DNA of 64,000 nt from Brasenia schreberi (lineage: Eukaryota; Streptophyta; Magnoliopsida; Nymphaeales; Cabombaceae). The position numbers and the translations under genes were made by a program. The notes below the pieces were generated by a model. It had not been told where the DNA came from. It saw only the letters and a list, made by a program, of their open reading frames with translations, and made no database searches. Within the stretch, counting starts at the first letter, position 1. The number at the start of each line of letters is the position of its first letter. The stretch spans positions 6,746,001 through 6,810,000 of the forward strand of contig JAYKKT010000040.1 in the NCBI GenBank assembly GCA_036023115.1. Reading direction: 5' to 3'. Positions 23,901 to 34,899 of the stretch are shown one piece after another.

Positions 23901-26788
23901 TGGTATAATTGGTGCCGACCGAGTTTTCAGGTTAGCTCTTGGTCCGAGCTTCTCTAAGTTGACATAATTCTGGTTCCTGTTATATGATAGCACCGCAGCG
24001 TTCATGCACATAAAGGAACGACGCATGCTGGTGCAGTTGGTGTGAGTTACATAAACTGTGTCGTGTGTCTGGGATGTGATTTATATTACATTCTTGTGGG
24101 CACAGATGCTGTGGGTGCAGCATAGATATTTCGGTGCCTGCAAATTATGATTGAAATTTATACCTGGTGAGAAAAGTGTGGCAAACGGTTGATGTTTGGT
24201 TTGGTTTTGTTTGGTGTACTTGATGAAAAGAATGAACCAGCGAATGGTTCAATGGATGGAATTATTTGTGGTGTAACTGGTAAAAGATCTGCAGCTTGCC
24301 TTGCAGAGAACACACGCATGCGCTCAACACACACACATATACACATGTATTATATAATGATACAGATGAAGTTCTGGACGATAAATTATGAACCAAAAGT
24401 CTAGTGTATGAAACATGCGGATTCCATATCGAGTGCCTGAGGCTACAAAGAAGTCACTTATATTTGAACATAGGGACAGAAGGTTGACAGTGTGCACCAG
24501 TGTATCCTATTCTTTTAACAAGGGTAACATGATGTAACCGAGGTTTCGCCACTTTCCATCAGAAAATGTAAAAGAGCGGGGATGTTAAAGTCAGGTGCCA
24601 GGACAATCAAATAGCCCTCAATGTTGGTTCTCCATGGTATGACAGTCATGTGGGCATCATTCCACTTTCGAACATATAGAAAAATCTTAGGATTTAGTGA
24701 GATTGCAAGCTTTTGGTTGTTATCAAGTCCTCCACCATGTTCTCCGCCATGTCTCTCTCTCTCAAGATGTAATTTGAGTGCACGCTCACTACTTTACAAC
24801 AACAACAACTAAGCCTTTTCCCATACTAGACGGGGTCGGCTACATGGATTCTTTGTTTCCACAGATCCCTATCGTGTGCCATGTTAGCAGTTAACTCACA
24901 ATAAGCTAGATCATTCTTTATTGTTTCTTTCCGACACTTTTGTGGTCGTCCTCTACCTCTTTTTAATACTTTCCAAATTTAGTTTTTCTAACCTTCTTAC
25001 AGGTTCTTCTTTTGATCTTCTTTCTATATGTCCAAACCATCTTAAACGATATTCTCTCATTTTATCCTCTATTGGTGTCACTCCTAATTTGTTTCTAATA
25101 ACCTCATTATGTATACGGTCTTTTCTTGTATGACCACTCATCCATCTTAACATCTTCATTTCTGTCACAGACATCTTTTGTACATGTTGATGATTAACTG
25201 CCCAACACTCAGAACCATAAAACATGGCAAGCCTAATTGCTGCTCTATAATATTTACCTTCTAATTTTAATGATATCTTCTTATTACAAAGAATACTTGA
25301 TGCTCATCTCCATTTTAAGCAACCAGCATTAATTATATGTGTTACATCTCCATCAATTCTTCCATCACTCTGAAAAATTGACCTTAGGTATTTAAAACTT
25401 TCCTTTTAGGGGATGCAATGTGTGTCAATTTTAATTTTTGTCCTTTGAGGTAACCAAATGATCAAACTTACATTTCATATATTCTGTCTTTGTTGTACTA
25501 AGTCGGAGGCCTTTGCTTTCTAATGTTTTTCTCCATAGTTCCAATTTTCTATTAACTTTTTCCTTAGACTCCTCCACTAATACAATGTCATCTGCAAATA
25601 ACATACACCAAGGTACTTCATCTTGAATATGTTTTGTTAACTCATCCATCACCATTATAAATAAGTATGGACTTAAAGTTTATCCGTGATGTAACCCAAT
25701 ATTAACTTCAAAGAAATGTGTCATTCTTTCATGAGTCATCACACATGTTTTTGCACCATCATACATGTCTCTTATAAGGTTAATATATGTCAATGGGATA
25801 CCTCTTTTTTCGAAAGTTCTCCAAAGAACCTCCCTCGGTACCCTATCATAAGCTTTTTCTAGATCAATAAATATCATGTGAAGGTCTTTCTTTTTTACTC
25901 TAAAATGTTCCATAAGACATCTCAAAAGATGAATCTTTTCAATAGTAGATTTGCCTGGCATGAATCTAAATTGGTTGTCCGTTGTACTTGATATTTGTCT
26001 TAACCTACGTTCGATAATTCTTTCCCATAATTTCATAGTATGGCTCATTAACTTGATACCTTGATAATTCACATAATTTTGAATGTCTCTCTTGTTCTTA
26101 TATATGGGTATAAGTATACTTGCTCTTCATTCCTCGGGCATCTTTTGGTTTTTTCATATTTTATTAAATAGTCTTGTGAGCCAAGTGATTCATATTTCTC
26201 CTAGTATTTTCCAAACTTCTATAGGAATATTATCTGGTCCTACCGATTTATCACCTTTCATATGTTTAAGAGTCTCTTTGACTTCATTCTTTTGAATACG
26301 TCAGTAGAAATTGTGGTTTATATACTTTTCTGATTTGGCTAACTCTCCTAAGCTAATACTAACATCTTTATTTTCATTAAAAAGTTTATAAAAATAGTTT
26401 TTCCATCTATTTCTTATATCATCATTTGCCGCTAGAATTTTTTCATCCTAATCTTTGATGCATCTAACATAATTAAGATCTTTATCGCAACTAACGACTT
26501 TTCTCCTAAGCTAATACTAACATCTTTATTTTCATTAAAAAGATTATAAAAATAGTTTTTTCATCTATTTCTTATATCATCATTTGCCAATAGGATTTTT
26601 TCATCATCGTCTTTGATGCATCTAACATAATTAAGATCTTTATCGCATAAAAATACTTTTCTGATTTGGTTTATAGTGCACGCTCACTACTTTGTCGCAT
26701 TAAAATTCCAACTAACGACTTCTGGCTATTTTTATGCAGAGTACTGAAACCATCCGAAATTGATGATTACCTTGCTGAGGTTGAGTAG
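11925..26788 (+). CDS. PAB1: 20S proteasome subunit alpha type-2, 11 exons, 235 aa
   Basis: This is alpha2, a non-catalytic subunit of the outer ring of the 20S core, which shapes substrate entry and contacts regulatory particles in cytosol and nucleus. Coding exons are 11925-11965, 12065-12141, 12641-12705, 21793-21839, 21954-22029, 22151-22218, 22294-22363, 22769-22854, 23712-23774, 23865-23930 and 26740-26788 (stop TAG 26786-26788). All introns are GT-AG and every junction keeps phase, totalling 236 codons with the stop, the usual family length. The N-terminus [20 protein letters not shown] carries the alpha-subunit signature. Later blocks include [72 protein letters not shown] and the C-terminus [11 protein letters not shown] Glu in [10 protein letters not shown] replaces the Pro I expect from Arabidopsis. 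Intron 3 (9087 bp) and intron 10 (2809 bp) are swollen by transposons, yet all splice sites are intact, so the gene looks functional. Confidence 0.95.
12936..12953. repeat. Target-site duplication, left copy, of the intron-3 LINE
   Basis: tctatgactcgcacagct here pairs with tctatgactcgcatagct at 19573-19590 (17 of 18 identical). The pair brackets the whole LINE composite. Confidence 0.85.
13079..14151 (-). pseudogene. LINE reverse transcriptase remnant (3' half)
   Basis: The longest frame (13079-13660) reads RT fingers/palm to thumb: [33 protein letters not shown] and [14 protein letters not shown]. Sequence up to 14151 continues the RT N-terminal part in broken frames. Compared with the full-length copy it carries frameshifts and stops and lacks the run GSTLSPYL. 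Confidence 0.8.
14152..17153 (-). mobile_element. hAT transposon (hAT-1), 3.0 kb, inside the intron-3 LINE
   Basis: The ends are CAGTGTTGTC at 14152 and the near-inverted GATAACACTG ending at 17153. A perfect 8-bp target duplication, gtttatat, lies at 14144-14151 and 17154-17161. Excision in silico restores the LINE text 'ggtttatatacttttctga'. Both subterminal regions are full of CGTATCG/CGATACG words, likely transposase binding sites as in other hATs (inference). The interior is a broken BED/DUF659 transposase on the - strand. Confidence 0.9.
15233..16725 (-). pseudogene. hAT transposase remnant, BED finger plus DUF659 type
   Basis: In - strand order, a BED zinc finger region lies around 16500-16720; [20 protein letters not shown] keeps Cys and His ligands better than hAT-2. 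A Ser-rich linker follows. DUF659-like blocks come next: [20 protein letters not shown], then 15424-15930 with [40 protein letters not shown] and [20 protein letters not shown]. The 15233-15427 frame includes [20 protein letters not shown]. Compared with hAT-2 (39626-41017) a part of DUF659 around the TIMADGWTDRRGRTLLNF block is deleted and frames are broken, so it is non-functional. Confidence 0.85.
17361..18479 (-). mobile_element. 5'-truncated RTE LINE nested in the intron-3 LINE
   Basis: The 3' tail (aacaacaacaactaagcc) starts at 17361 and sequence runs through the RT C-terminus (17389-17787: [40 protein letters not shown]). It continues through the RT core (17991-18473: [52 protein letters not shown]). 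It ends at about 18479 in the middle of RT, where the outer LINE resumes. A target duplication for this inner copy is not evident. Confidence 0.75.
19573..19590. repeat. Target-site duplication, right copy, of the intron-3 LINE
   Basis: tctatgactcgcatagct; see the partner at 12936-12953. Confidence 0.85.
20030..20330 (+). repeat. Diverged short tandem repeats in PAB1 intron 3
   Basis: A unit containing 'gctcaatgaatatggtac', 'gatatcct' and 'cacaacctgca' recurs about three times with strong divergence. No coding potential. Confidence 0.45.
20780..21131 (+). repeat. Two-copy tandem duplication (about 178 bp) in PAB1 intron 3
   Basis: Copy 1 (about 20780-20955) and copy 2 (about 20959-21131) share 'tttttctttctcgattgttc', 'catatgtctaat', 'gttttatttaagttga' and 'ggtttagatttaaaatca' in the same order. 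The pyrimidine-rich frames at 20597-20913 are not genes. Confidence 0.75.
24777..24795. repeat. Target-site duplication, left copy, of the intron-10 LINE
   Basis: agtgcacgctcactacttt occurs here and perfectly again at 26675-26693. Confidence 0.92.
24796..26674 (-). mobile_element. 5'-truncated RTE LINE in PAB1 intron 10
   Basis: An acaacaacaactaagcc tail lies at 24796, and 19-bp perfect target duplications bracket the element. On the - strand the RT is in pieces: 25680-26072 ([20 protein letters not shown]), 25431-25655 ([17 protein letters not shown]) and 24953-25225 ([20 protein letters not shown]). The endonuclease half is absent. The 5' end consists of a tandemly repeated segment (26342-26501 and 26502-26660) with 'aactaacgactt' at the junction, a word also present in the flanking intron at 26711. 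Confidence 0.9.
26342..26660 (-). repeat. Tandem duplication at the 5' end of the intron-10 LINE
   Basis: 'ctcctaagctaatactaaca' through 'aattaagatctttatcgca' is present twice in direct order, with the junction near 26501. The full-length LINE at 32685-35963 has this segment only once. Confidence 0.85.
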
Positions 26789-27642
26789 CTGACGTTTTCG
26801 ATGTCACTGAGCTGAATTATTACGTTGAGTTGTTTACCAGAAGATAGTCCTATTGCTGTTTCATTCAAGAGAATTTCTCTTTTTCGTTTTATTGTATTCC
26901 AAAGTTTTCTCTTTTCTATGTTGTCAAAGTTATCCGTTGATCTTTATTTTGATTGCATTTGCTTAAGTTAGAACCAGTTTTTATATTGGAGAACTTCAAA
27001 AGTCGTACAAGTAAACCATCTATCTTCTCAAGGTTACCTATTTAAAAAGGTTTGAAGGAGAAAAAGCTTGCCCGAACGAAGTTGGAGAGGAAGTGGAAGA
27101 CTAAGACTGACAAAGATGACAATTTTTATACTCATTCATCACTTCTATCTCTACTGTACGTAAATTAGGTCTTTTTGGTCAGTTTTACAAGCCTTATGTT
27201 TCGAACAGAGTACAAAACTGGCTCTCAGAGCCCGTAGGCCATGGGAAAAGAAGACCAGACAGAGCTTGAGCATGAGAGAAGGAAAAAGAACTGTTGGGAA
27301 ATAATCAAAAGAACTTCCGAAACCAAAACCAAACTTGTCTCCGCACTAAATTGAGGTTGATCTTCTTTCAGCATTATTTAATTCTTACGAAGCCAGACTT
27401 ATTTGTATTAAAAAACGTCCCTGTGAAAAGGAAGAAATCTAAGATACAATCATGCAAGAAAATAGGGGATAAAACCAGAGGACAATTCATGATGAAACGA
27501 ACATCAAATAGACACTGTTGGATTGTAATAATATTCTTAACCTTGTACTTTTGTGAAAAGTCAACAAACACCATCTATTTAATTTGTTTGTTAATATAAG
27601 TACTAGAAAATTTGAAGGAAAATTGTTTGACCTTTAAAAAGG
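26789..27642 (+). other. Downstream of PAB1 (3' untranslated region and intergenic)
   Basis: The PAB1 transcript should end here, but no unambiguous polyadenylation signal can be fixed. The frame at 27294-27599 has no family resemblance. Confidence 0.4.
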
Positions 27643-27768
27643 TAACAACAAAGCCTTTTTCTCATATTAGATGGGTGGGTTACATAGTTTCTTTGTTTTC
27701 ATAAAGCTCGATCATGTATCAATGGTAACAGTTAATTCATTATAAACCAGATTATTCTTTATTGTTTC
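27643..27768 (-). mobile_element. RTE LINE 3'-end fragment
   Basis: 'aacaacaaagcctttttctc' to 'agattattctttattgttt' matches the terminal 125 bp of the other LINEs with many substitutions. It is a severely 5'-truncated, old insertion. Confidence 0.75.
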
Positions 27769-28738
27769 ACCAATCATTATGTATAAATAGTACCAAGCTG
27801 AAAGGGAATATGGACATTGCTGGAGTTTAAGCTTTCACCAATAGCCAGTTGCAGCTTATATTTCAACGCACCAAGGGTTGGTATCTTTGTTTATCGGGGT
27901 GTGGATACTAGTATGAGGCACCTTCTACCGTGCCTGAGTAAGTATTAGTGCTGGTATCGCTGATCTAAGGGTATATCGCTTCAACTCACTTGTTCTACAT
28001 CACTGATAAAAATCATCGTTTTTATCATCTTCCTTCTTCCATGGTTAAATGATCCACTTCACACCTTTCACAGTTGCAGGGGTCAAAGTTCATTAAACTC
28101 ACGAGAGATGCTAAACCAACACATATCAGACATGGAAGCATAAAAGATTGCATGATCCAATGCGATGACAGAAGGAAGAAAAGAAAAAAAATCAAGAGGA
28201 AAGCCATACTAAAGATTTAGCACGATCTGATATTGAGGCTTACCACCATGAGTGAGGCAATTCTTAATGCCGAAAATGAAGGATATAAGCTTAAAAGAGA
28301 GCGAACTGTTACACGTTACATGTTCTGGTGACAAAATCATCTTAAGAACCTTACGGCAAAGGTACCTAACAAGCTCATCTGCCTCTTTAGAAGGTAGCAG
28401 GGCCTTGTAAGAGTGTAGAAATACCATATGGACATGCAAAACTCGTGGGCTGGAACAGGATGATTCCGGGTTCCTTGGGCTTCTGTATACTGGTGGTGCA
28501 CTTCACCAGAAAAGATAAGATATTTTGCTCATTGAATTTAATCACTTCTAACCTCTGGCAACACAATCAAAGAATTTATCAATCTTTATTTTGTACTACA
28601 GCCAATGCCTTTTCTTGGTCTCTTTTAGAGAGCCAATTAAATAAACCCATCCTACCAAATGCAGTAGGATTCAGCATATTGTACATGCCAAATATTGCTG
28701 AGAGGGTCGAAAAATCAAATAAAAAAATACAAAGACAA
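27769..28738. other. Intergenic DNA, no gene recognised
   Basis: Short open frames at 28025-28207, 28209-28439 and 28445-28747 show no known domain. Part may be former 3' flanking sequence of the adjacent CIPK copy. Confidence 0.4.
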
Positions 28739-29724
28739 CTAAACTAGTGTTGTTTCATTACTTTGGGGATGGTTGCAATGATCTCCCTGCCATGCCCACA
28801 CCAGATCCTTTAGAGACGGCTTGAGACCTTGATCACAAAACCTCTCATATTCCAAAGTGTCCCCTGCTGACTTCTTGACCTCTACAACAAACAGGTCGGG
28901 TGTGACCTCAAAAATCTCGGCATTTATGGACAAGTGACCCTTTCTTCCTTCTTTGCTACCCTGCAGCTTCACCATCCCATCCTTCTTCTTTACCTTAAAG
29001 CTCTCCGTCTCAGCTATCTGTTCCAGCTTCGACACGATATTGGAGGCCGGCTTTTGTGTCGTAAACCGCACCTCGCGTTTCACAGTGTTGTCTTTCTCAA
29101 ACAAACCGGAAAGATTGAAACCGGCTGAGCGAGATATGATGTCAAAGGCATTCATGCAACTTGGTCTCAAAGAAGGTATATTGCTCCCATTGTCACAACC
29201 CGACGGCACAAATGTTGCATCAACATCCCCAAGGTCGATCTGATCGTCTCCAAGCGTTGGCATATCAATTGGCTTGAACCCCTTCTCAAACCATGGATTC
29301 TTCATGATCCCAGCTATGCTGATTCTCGTACTTGGGTTCGGGTGAGTTGTTGGAAGTAGCGACGGCTGAGGTCCTCGCTAAATCGGCCTTTTTCGATTTT
29401 AGAGAACAATTCGCCGCCCTTGACGAATTCCATGACGAAGTAGATTTTGGTTTTGGTTGCGAGGACCTCTTGGAGCCTCACGATGTTGGGGTGGTGGAGA
29501 CGGCTCATGATGGAGATCTCGCGCTTCACGTTGGCGGCGAGGGTCGTGCCGGCGATCTTCTTTTTGCTTATCACCTTGACTGCGGCGCTTTGCCCGGTCT
29601 CTACGTGACGCGCGTAATAGACCTTGGCAAATGGTATGCTAGCATAATGTGGGAGTAGGTGCTCTAGCTTGTGGATCAGATCGTCCTTGATGAGTGAATC
29701 ATCTATGCACCTCCATGGCACCAT
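28739..29724 (-). pseudogene. CBL-interacting protein kinase (CIPK), kinase core deleted
   Basis: CIPKs are Ser/Thr kinases switched on by CBL calcium sensors. The N-terminal frame (29314-29724) has [15 protein letters not shown], the ATP-binding Lys in [33 protein letters not shown] and [20 protein letters not shown], ending at RRYFQQL. Near 29341 the sequence jumps to [20 protein letters not shown] in another frame. HRD, DFG, activation loop and APE are therefore missing, about 150 residues by family length. The C-terminal frame (28739-29305) keeps the CBL-binding NAF/FISL motif NAFDIISRSAGFNLSGLF (29096-29155) and the PP2C-interaction region (VRFTTQKPASNIVSKLEQIA). The glycine-rich loop is also replaced (PHYASIPF where GHGAFAKV-type sequence is expected). 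No introns are seen, as in the intronless CIPK clade. It cannot encode an active kinase. The unbroken 188-residue regulatory half could in principle be translated, which is speculative. Confidence 0.9.
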
Positions 29725-30724
29725 TCATGGCACCACACAGATCGCCCATGGTGCCATCTGAATTGCCTATATCAAACATGATTGGACCTCTTTGAGCACC
29801 TTAACATTCTTCCGAGTAAGTGTATAAAAATGTTTAAACATTTTAGTGAAGATTTGAATTACTTGCATTTAAATGTAAAATACAAATAATACTAAAAAAA
29901 TATAAATGATACTTTTAATTTAAATCTTCGCATTTGAGCTTAAAAATCAAACCATAAAAATGTTTTTACGTACCTAATGATATTATGTATTTATATATAT
30001 TTGAGATTTCAATTACATTAAATTTTCAAAAACCGAACAACGAAAATGTTTAAGAATATGTAATAAGAAGGCGCTGCCGGTTTGTGACGCTTTCGTCAAA
30101 AAGCATCCCGGTGGACCTTATAAAAAATGCCTGCAAAAGTTCTCTCTCCTAGGGCTTTTCACAAATGAAAATACTTGGATTGGATCCTTCTCATGAAGCC
30201 ACACTTGATCCATATCGGATTTATCAATTTGGTCCTTTTGGGCGCTCCCCAGTGAGCCCAACACTACAGATGCAGCATCGTTAATTTGTCTCCTCTGATC
30301 ATGTGTGTGTGTGAACGTGCGCGTCTCATAAAAGAGAGAAGAAGAAGAAGAAGAGAACCTTTTGCGCTGGACGGACCTCTGATCGATCTAATTGCTGTTC
30401 AATGGTGGAAACTTTTAAAGAAGAAGAAAGGAGGGGGAGCTTTGGAGCCTTGCCATTGGCAGGTCCCGAAAGAATCCCCAAGGACTTGAATCTTGCGTTT
30501 AGTTGCATTTAAATATTAGGGCACCAACAAAGAAAGGAAGAAGAAGAATATCTGGGAAAAATGCTCTTCATTGCGAGGGCGAAGGGCTCACGGTAACCGA
30601 CGATAGAAAATCGGAAGGAAGGATGCGATCTTCAAGGGCTATCGTTGGAGGCCTAGAACTGAAATCAATGCGTTCTGAAGAGCCTTTTTTGGGGAGAACG
30701 TACAGATCAGCACCAAAAGGGAAA
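29725..30724. other. Intergenic DNA upstream of the CIPK copy
   Basis: AT-rich, then a GA-rich stretch around 30335-30560 that yields lysine/arginine-rich frames of no known family. No supported gene. Confidence 0.4.
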
Positions 30725-30830
30725 AACGTTAGCTCAACCGCAGGCGCTTTAGCGTCGTTGCCGCTGGTGGGGAGTTTGATTCTCAGAGGGTGTGTTAGGT
30801 TTTGGCCTTTTCTTGTAGGAAAAAAAAGGC
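30725..30830 (+). mobile_element. tRNA-derived SINE-like element, copy b
   Basis: Box-A-like TTAGCTCAACCG (30729-30740), then 'gttgccgctggtgg', box-B-like GGAGTTTGATTCTC (30771-30784), 'agagggtgtgttaggttt', 'tggccttttcttgtagg' and an A-rich tail. The order is the same as in copies a and c. Confidence 0.6.
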
Positions 30831-31029
30831 CTGCAGAAACAAACACTATCCCATACCCTAAAAAAAGAAAAAACCAATGCATTTTCTTTTTTTCTTTTTT
30901 CTTATAGAGCACTTTCTTTCTTCTTAAAGCACTTGCTTAGGTTTCAATTTTTGTGAGATGCCATGATAAAAAAAAAACTAATTGATAATTAAAAGAATTA
31001 GTCCTAATTGATTTTTTTGTATGAGTATG

Positions 31030-31146
31030 CATGCTTAGCATTAGTTTATCCGACAAGACTCTCTTACTCTCACGACACAAGTTAGATTCTTGAGCGGTGC
31101 ATACGTGTGTGTAAAGCTTTGGCCTTCTATTGTAAAAAGAAAAAAG
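31030..31146 (+). mobile_element. SINE-like element, degraded copy d
   Basis: 'gttagattcttgag', 'gtgtgtgtaaagctttggcc', 'ttctattgtaaaaaga' parallel the 3' half of copy b. The box A region is poorly conserved. Confidence 0.4.
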
Positions 31147-31351
31147 GAATTATGATTAGAGCTGGTAAGCAGTTTGGTAGAGTCAACCAAGTGCAATTGC
31201 ACATGAATTAGAGATGGTTATTCACACCTGATCCAACCCTACAAGGATGTAGATTATCAAAACTGAGAACATGCTTGGCGACTGGTCGGGCTGGGATAAA
31301 CTTTTCACGGTTGAGCGGGGTTCGGTTTAGAGTGAACCCAACTCAATTCAA

Positions 31352-31622
<271 letters not shown>

Positions 31623-31840
31623 TCAAATGAACGATTTTAGCCTCAATCAAAATACTCAACTCAAAACAATGTCGCCCACCTTTTCCCATGGTCTCACGCC
31701 CCCTCATCTCTTAAGCTTTTGTAAATAGGAAAGAAATGGATGGCATTCACATTCGACTATGATCTTTTGACTCAGGCCTAGAATTATCTGTTTGATTACA
31801 TAAAATACTAGTTTATGTAATTCAAAAAGCTATATAATGA

Positions 31841-31952
31841 GTACCAAGAGCATTAGCTCAACGGTAGGGTGCTGTTGCTGCTGGTGGGGAGTTCAACTCC
31901 CTGAGGGTGCGTGCGTGAGTGTGGGTGTTAGCTTTCCTCTTCTAACTCCAAA
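31841..31952 (+). mobile_element. tRNA-derived SINE-like element, copy c, with target duplication
   Basis: Box-A-like TTAGCTCAACGG (31853-31864) and box-B-like GAGTTCAACTCCC (31889-31901) are followed by 'gagggtgcgtgcgtgagtg', 'ggtgttagctttcctctt' and an A run. Flanks aaaaagctatataatga (31824-31840) and aaaaagctataatga (31953-31967) form a near-perfect target duplication. This supports insertion by retrotransposition. Confidence 0.7.
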
Positions 31953-31967
31953 AAAAAGCTATAATGA

Positions 31968-32668
31968 AAACTTATTTTTAAATAAAAATAGCCTTTTAGA
32001 ATCAATGGGAGTTAGATTGAGTTGAGGTGGGTTTAATTTGGGACGGTTGAGGTTTGTGAACCCCGAAATCCACAGGGCGGGCCAGAGAGAATTGTGTTAA
32101 GTTTTGTAATAAGGGTCGGATTCAGATTTGCCACCAAACCACCCAACCTGCCCCATTGCCATCCCTAACATGAAACGAGATGGACGAGCTGACCATTAGG
32201 CACGTTAAAGTTAGCAGTGCCTAGATTTATTTCATGATCCAAACCGAAAAGAATATGCGTTGTTCATGTTCAGCTACTATATAGCTCAGTGAGTCTGCTT
32301 AGAGTCAGTTTGTGGAGATACAAACAAAATACAAACCACTCCCCACGAGTTGAGCTAAGCCAAACCATGAGCAGCTTGATTGATCTGACTGGGGAAGATG
32401 AGAAACGATGACTGCAGGCAAAAGTATGGTGGTTCGCATAGTCACCAAGGGGTTGTCTGATTCTGAGGCTTGACTAAGGAATTAGAACTACAGTTGCCGT
32501 CGCAATCAAATGCACGCAAAAATAGTGTAGTTTCAAGTTGGGTTTCACATTGCGGGCAAAAGGCGTCAAGTGATTGAATTCCTTGTTGAAGCCATGTTAG
32601 ATATTTGCAACAAATCCGCAACGCCAAGACATACTCGAGTGCCCAAAAGCTTATAGAGAGAGGAGTCC
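31968..32668. other. Intergenic DNA
   Basis: No gene was recognised. 32030-32170 is rich in ggcgggcc/caacctgcccc-type words seen again near 62040-62330, probably another old plant repeat. Confidence 0.4.
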
Positions 32669-32684
32669 TACAACTTTCCACTCA
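32669..32684. repeat. Target-site duplication, left copy, of the 3.28-kb LINE
   Basis: tacaactttccactca occurs here and perfectly at 35964-35979. Confidence 0.92.
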
Positions 32685-32720
32685 ACAACAACAACAACAA
32701 CAACTAAGCCTTTTCCCATA

Positions 32721-34327
32721 CTAGACGGGGTCGGCTACATGGATTCTTTGTTTCCACAGATCTCTATCGTGTGCCATGTTAGCAGTTAACTCCCAATAAG
32801 CTAGATCATTCTTTATTGTTTCTTTCCAACACTTTTGTGGTCGTCCTCTACCTCTTTTAATACTTTCCAAATTTAGGTTTTCTAACCTTCTTACAGATTC
32901 TTCTTTTGATCTTCTTTCTATATGTCCAAACCATCTTAAACGATGTTCTCTCATTTTATCCTCTATTGGTGCCACTCCTAATTTGTTTCTAATAACCTCA
33001 TTATGTATACGGTCTTTTCTTGTATGACCACTCATCCATCTCAACATCTTCATTTCTGTCACAGACATCTTTTGTACATGTTGATGATTAACTGCCCAAC
33101 ACTCAGAACCATAAAACATGGCATGCCTAACTGCTGCTCTATAATATTTACCTTTTAATTTTAATGGTATCTTCTTGTCACAAAGAATACCTGATGCTCC
33201 TCTCCATTTTAACCAACCAGCATTAATTCTATGTGTAACATCTCCATCAATTCTTCCATCACTTTGAAAAATTGACCCTAGGTATTTAAAACTTTCCTTT
33301 TGGGGAATGCAATGTGTGCCAATTTTAATTTCTATGTCCTCTAAAGTAGCCAAATGATCAAACTTACATTCCATATATTCTGTCTTTGTTCTACTAAGTC
33401 GGAGGCCTTTGTTTTCTAATGTTTCTCTCCATAGTTCCAATTTTCTATTAACTTTTTCCTTAGACTCCTCCACTAATACAATGTCATCTGCAAATAACAT
33501 ACACCAAGGTACTTCATCTTGAATATGTTTTGTTAACTCATCCATCACCATTATAAATAAGTATGGACTTAAAGTTGATCCTTGATGTAACCCAATATTA
33601 ACTTCAAAGAAGTCTGTCGTTCCTTCATGAGTCCTCACACATGTTTTTGCACCATCATACATGTCTCTTATAAGGTTAATATATGTCAATGGGATACCTC
33701 TTTTTCCAAAGTTCTCCAAAGAACCTCCCTCGGTACCCTATCATAAGCTTTTTCTAGATCAATAAATATCATGTGGAGGTCTTTCTTTTTTGCTCTAAAA
33801 TGTTCCATAAGACGTCTCAAAAGGTGAATCGCTTCAATAGTAGATCTACCAGGCATAAATCCAAATTGGTTCTCTGTTGTACTTGATACTTGTCTTAACC
33901 TACGTTCAATAATTCTTTCCCATAATTTCATAGTATGACTCATTAACTTGATACCTCGATAATTCGCACAATTTTGAATGTCTCCCTTGTTTTTATATAT
34001 GGGTATAAGTGTACTTGCTCTCCATTCCTCGAGCATCTTTTGGTTTTTCCATATTTCATTAAATAGTCTTGTGAGCCAAGTGATTCCTATTTCTCCTAGT
34101 ATTTTCCAAACTTCTATAGGAATATTATCTAGTCCTACCGATTTACCACTCTTCATATGTTTAAGAGCCTCTTTGACTTCATTCTTTTGAATACGTCGGT
34201 AGAAATTGTGGTTTATATACTTTTCTGACTTGACTAAATCTCCTAAACTAATACTAATATCTTTATTTTCATTAAAAAGATTATAAAAATAGTTTTTCCA
34301 TCTATTTTTTATATCATCATTTGCCAT
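32721..34327 (-). pseudogene. LINE reverse transcriptase (RTE clade), frameshifted
   Basis: The upstream frame 33686-34327 carries [57 protein letters not shown] and [20 protein letters not shown]. The downstream frame 32721-33719 (332 residues) carries [37 protein letters not shown] (catalytic FADD), [19 protein letters not shown], a zinc-finger-free thumb and [20 protein letters not shown] near the C-terminus. The two frames overlap and join at about 33700 through a single frameshift within [10 protein letters not shown] / [13 protein letters not shown]. Apart from that the RT is intact. Confidence 0.9.
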
Positions 34328-34899
34328 TAGAATTTTTTCATCCTCGTCTTTTATGCATCTAACATAATTAAGATCTTTAGTTTTCTTATCTCTAGCCCTA
34401 GCTATCCTAAAAATGTCTCTTTCACCCTCTTTTGAGTTGAGTTTTTTATATAAGTCCTCCCAAATCTTAGCTTTTGCTTCACTAACGGCCTTTTTTGCTT
34501 CCTTCTTTGCTTTCTTATAAGCTTCTAAAGTTTCACTAGTTTTCTTAGCATAATGTAATTTGTAACATGCCCTCTTTGCCTTGATTTTGTTTTGTACTAC
34601 TTCACTCCACTACCAAGCTTCTTTTTGTGCCGGTACACCTCCCTTAGATACCCCTAATACATCTTTCGCCACTTTCCTAATATGTATAGCCATATTGTTC
34701 CACATATCAGAGGGTGTGCCAACATAATTCCAAACATCTCCTTGAAGGACTTTTTGTTTAAATATATCTTCTTTCTCACTTTTGAGGTTCCACCATTTAG
34801 TCCGAATAGCTCGATGCACTCTTTTCTTCTTTGTCCATTTTTTTATTTGTAAATCCATAACTAAAAGTCGATGTTGGGTGGTTAAGCTTTCTCCTGGAA

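Noticed and set aside
29332..29658. 108-residue open frame on the plus strand
   Set aside because: Opposite-strand shadow of the CIPK kinase region.
30286..30912. Possible gene in the Arg/Lys-rich frames
   Set aside because: Reads through GA-rich repeats and a SINE; overlapping frames on both strands are equally long and none has a known domain.
31841..31910. A tRNA gene
   Set aside because: Box A and box B are present but no cloverleaf can be closed and an A-rich tail follows; fits a SINE head.
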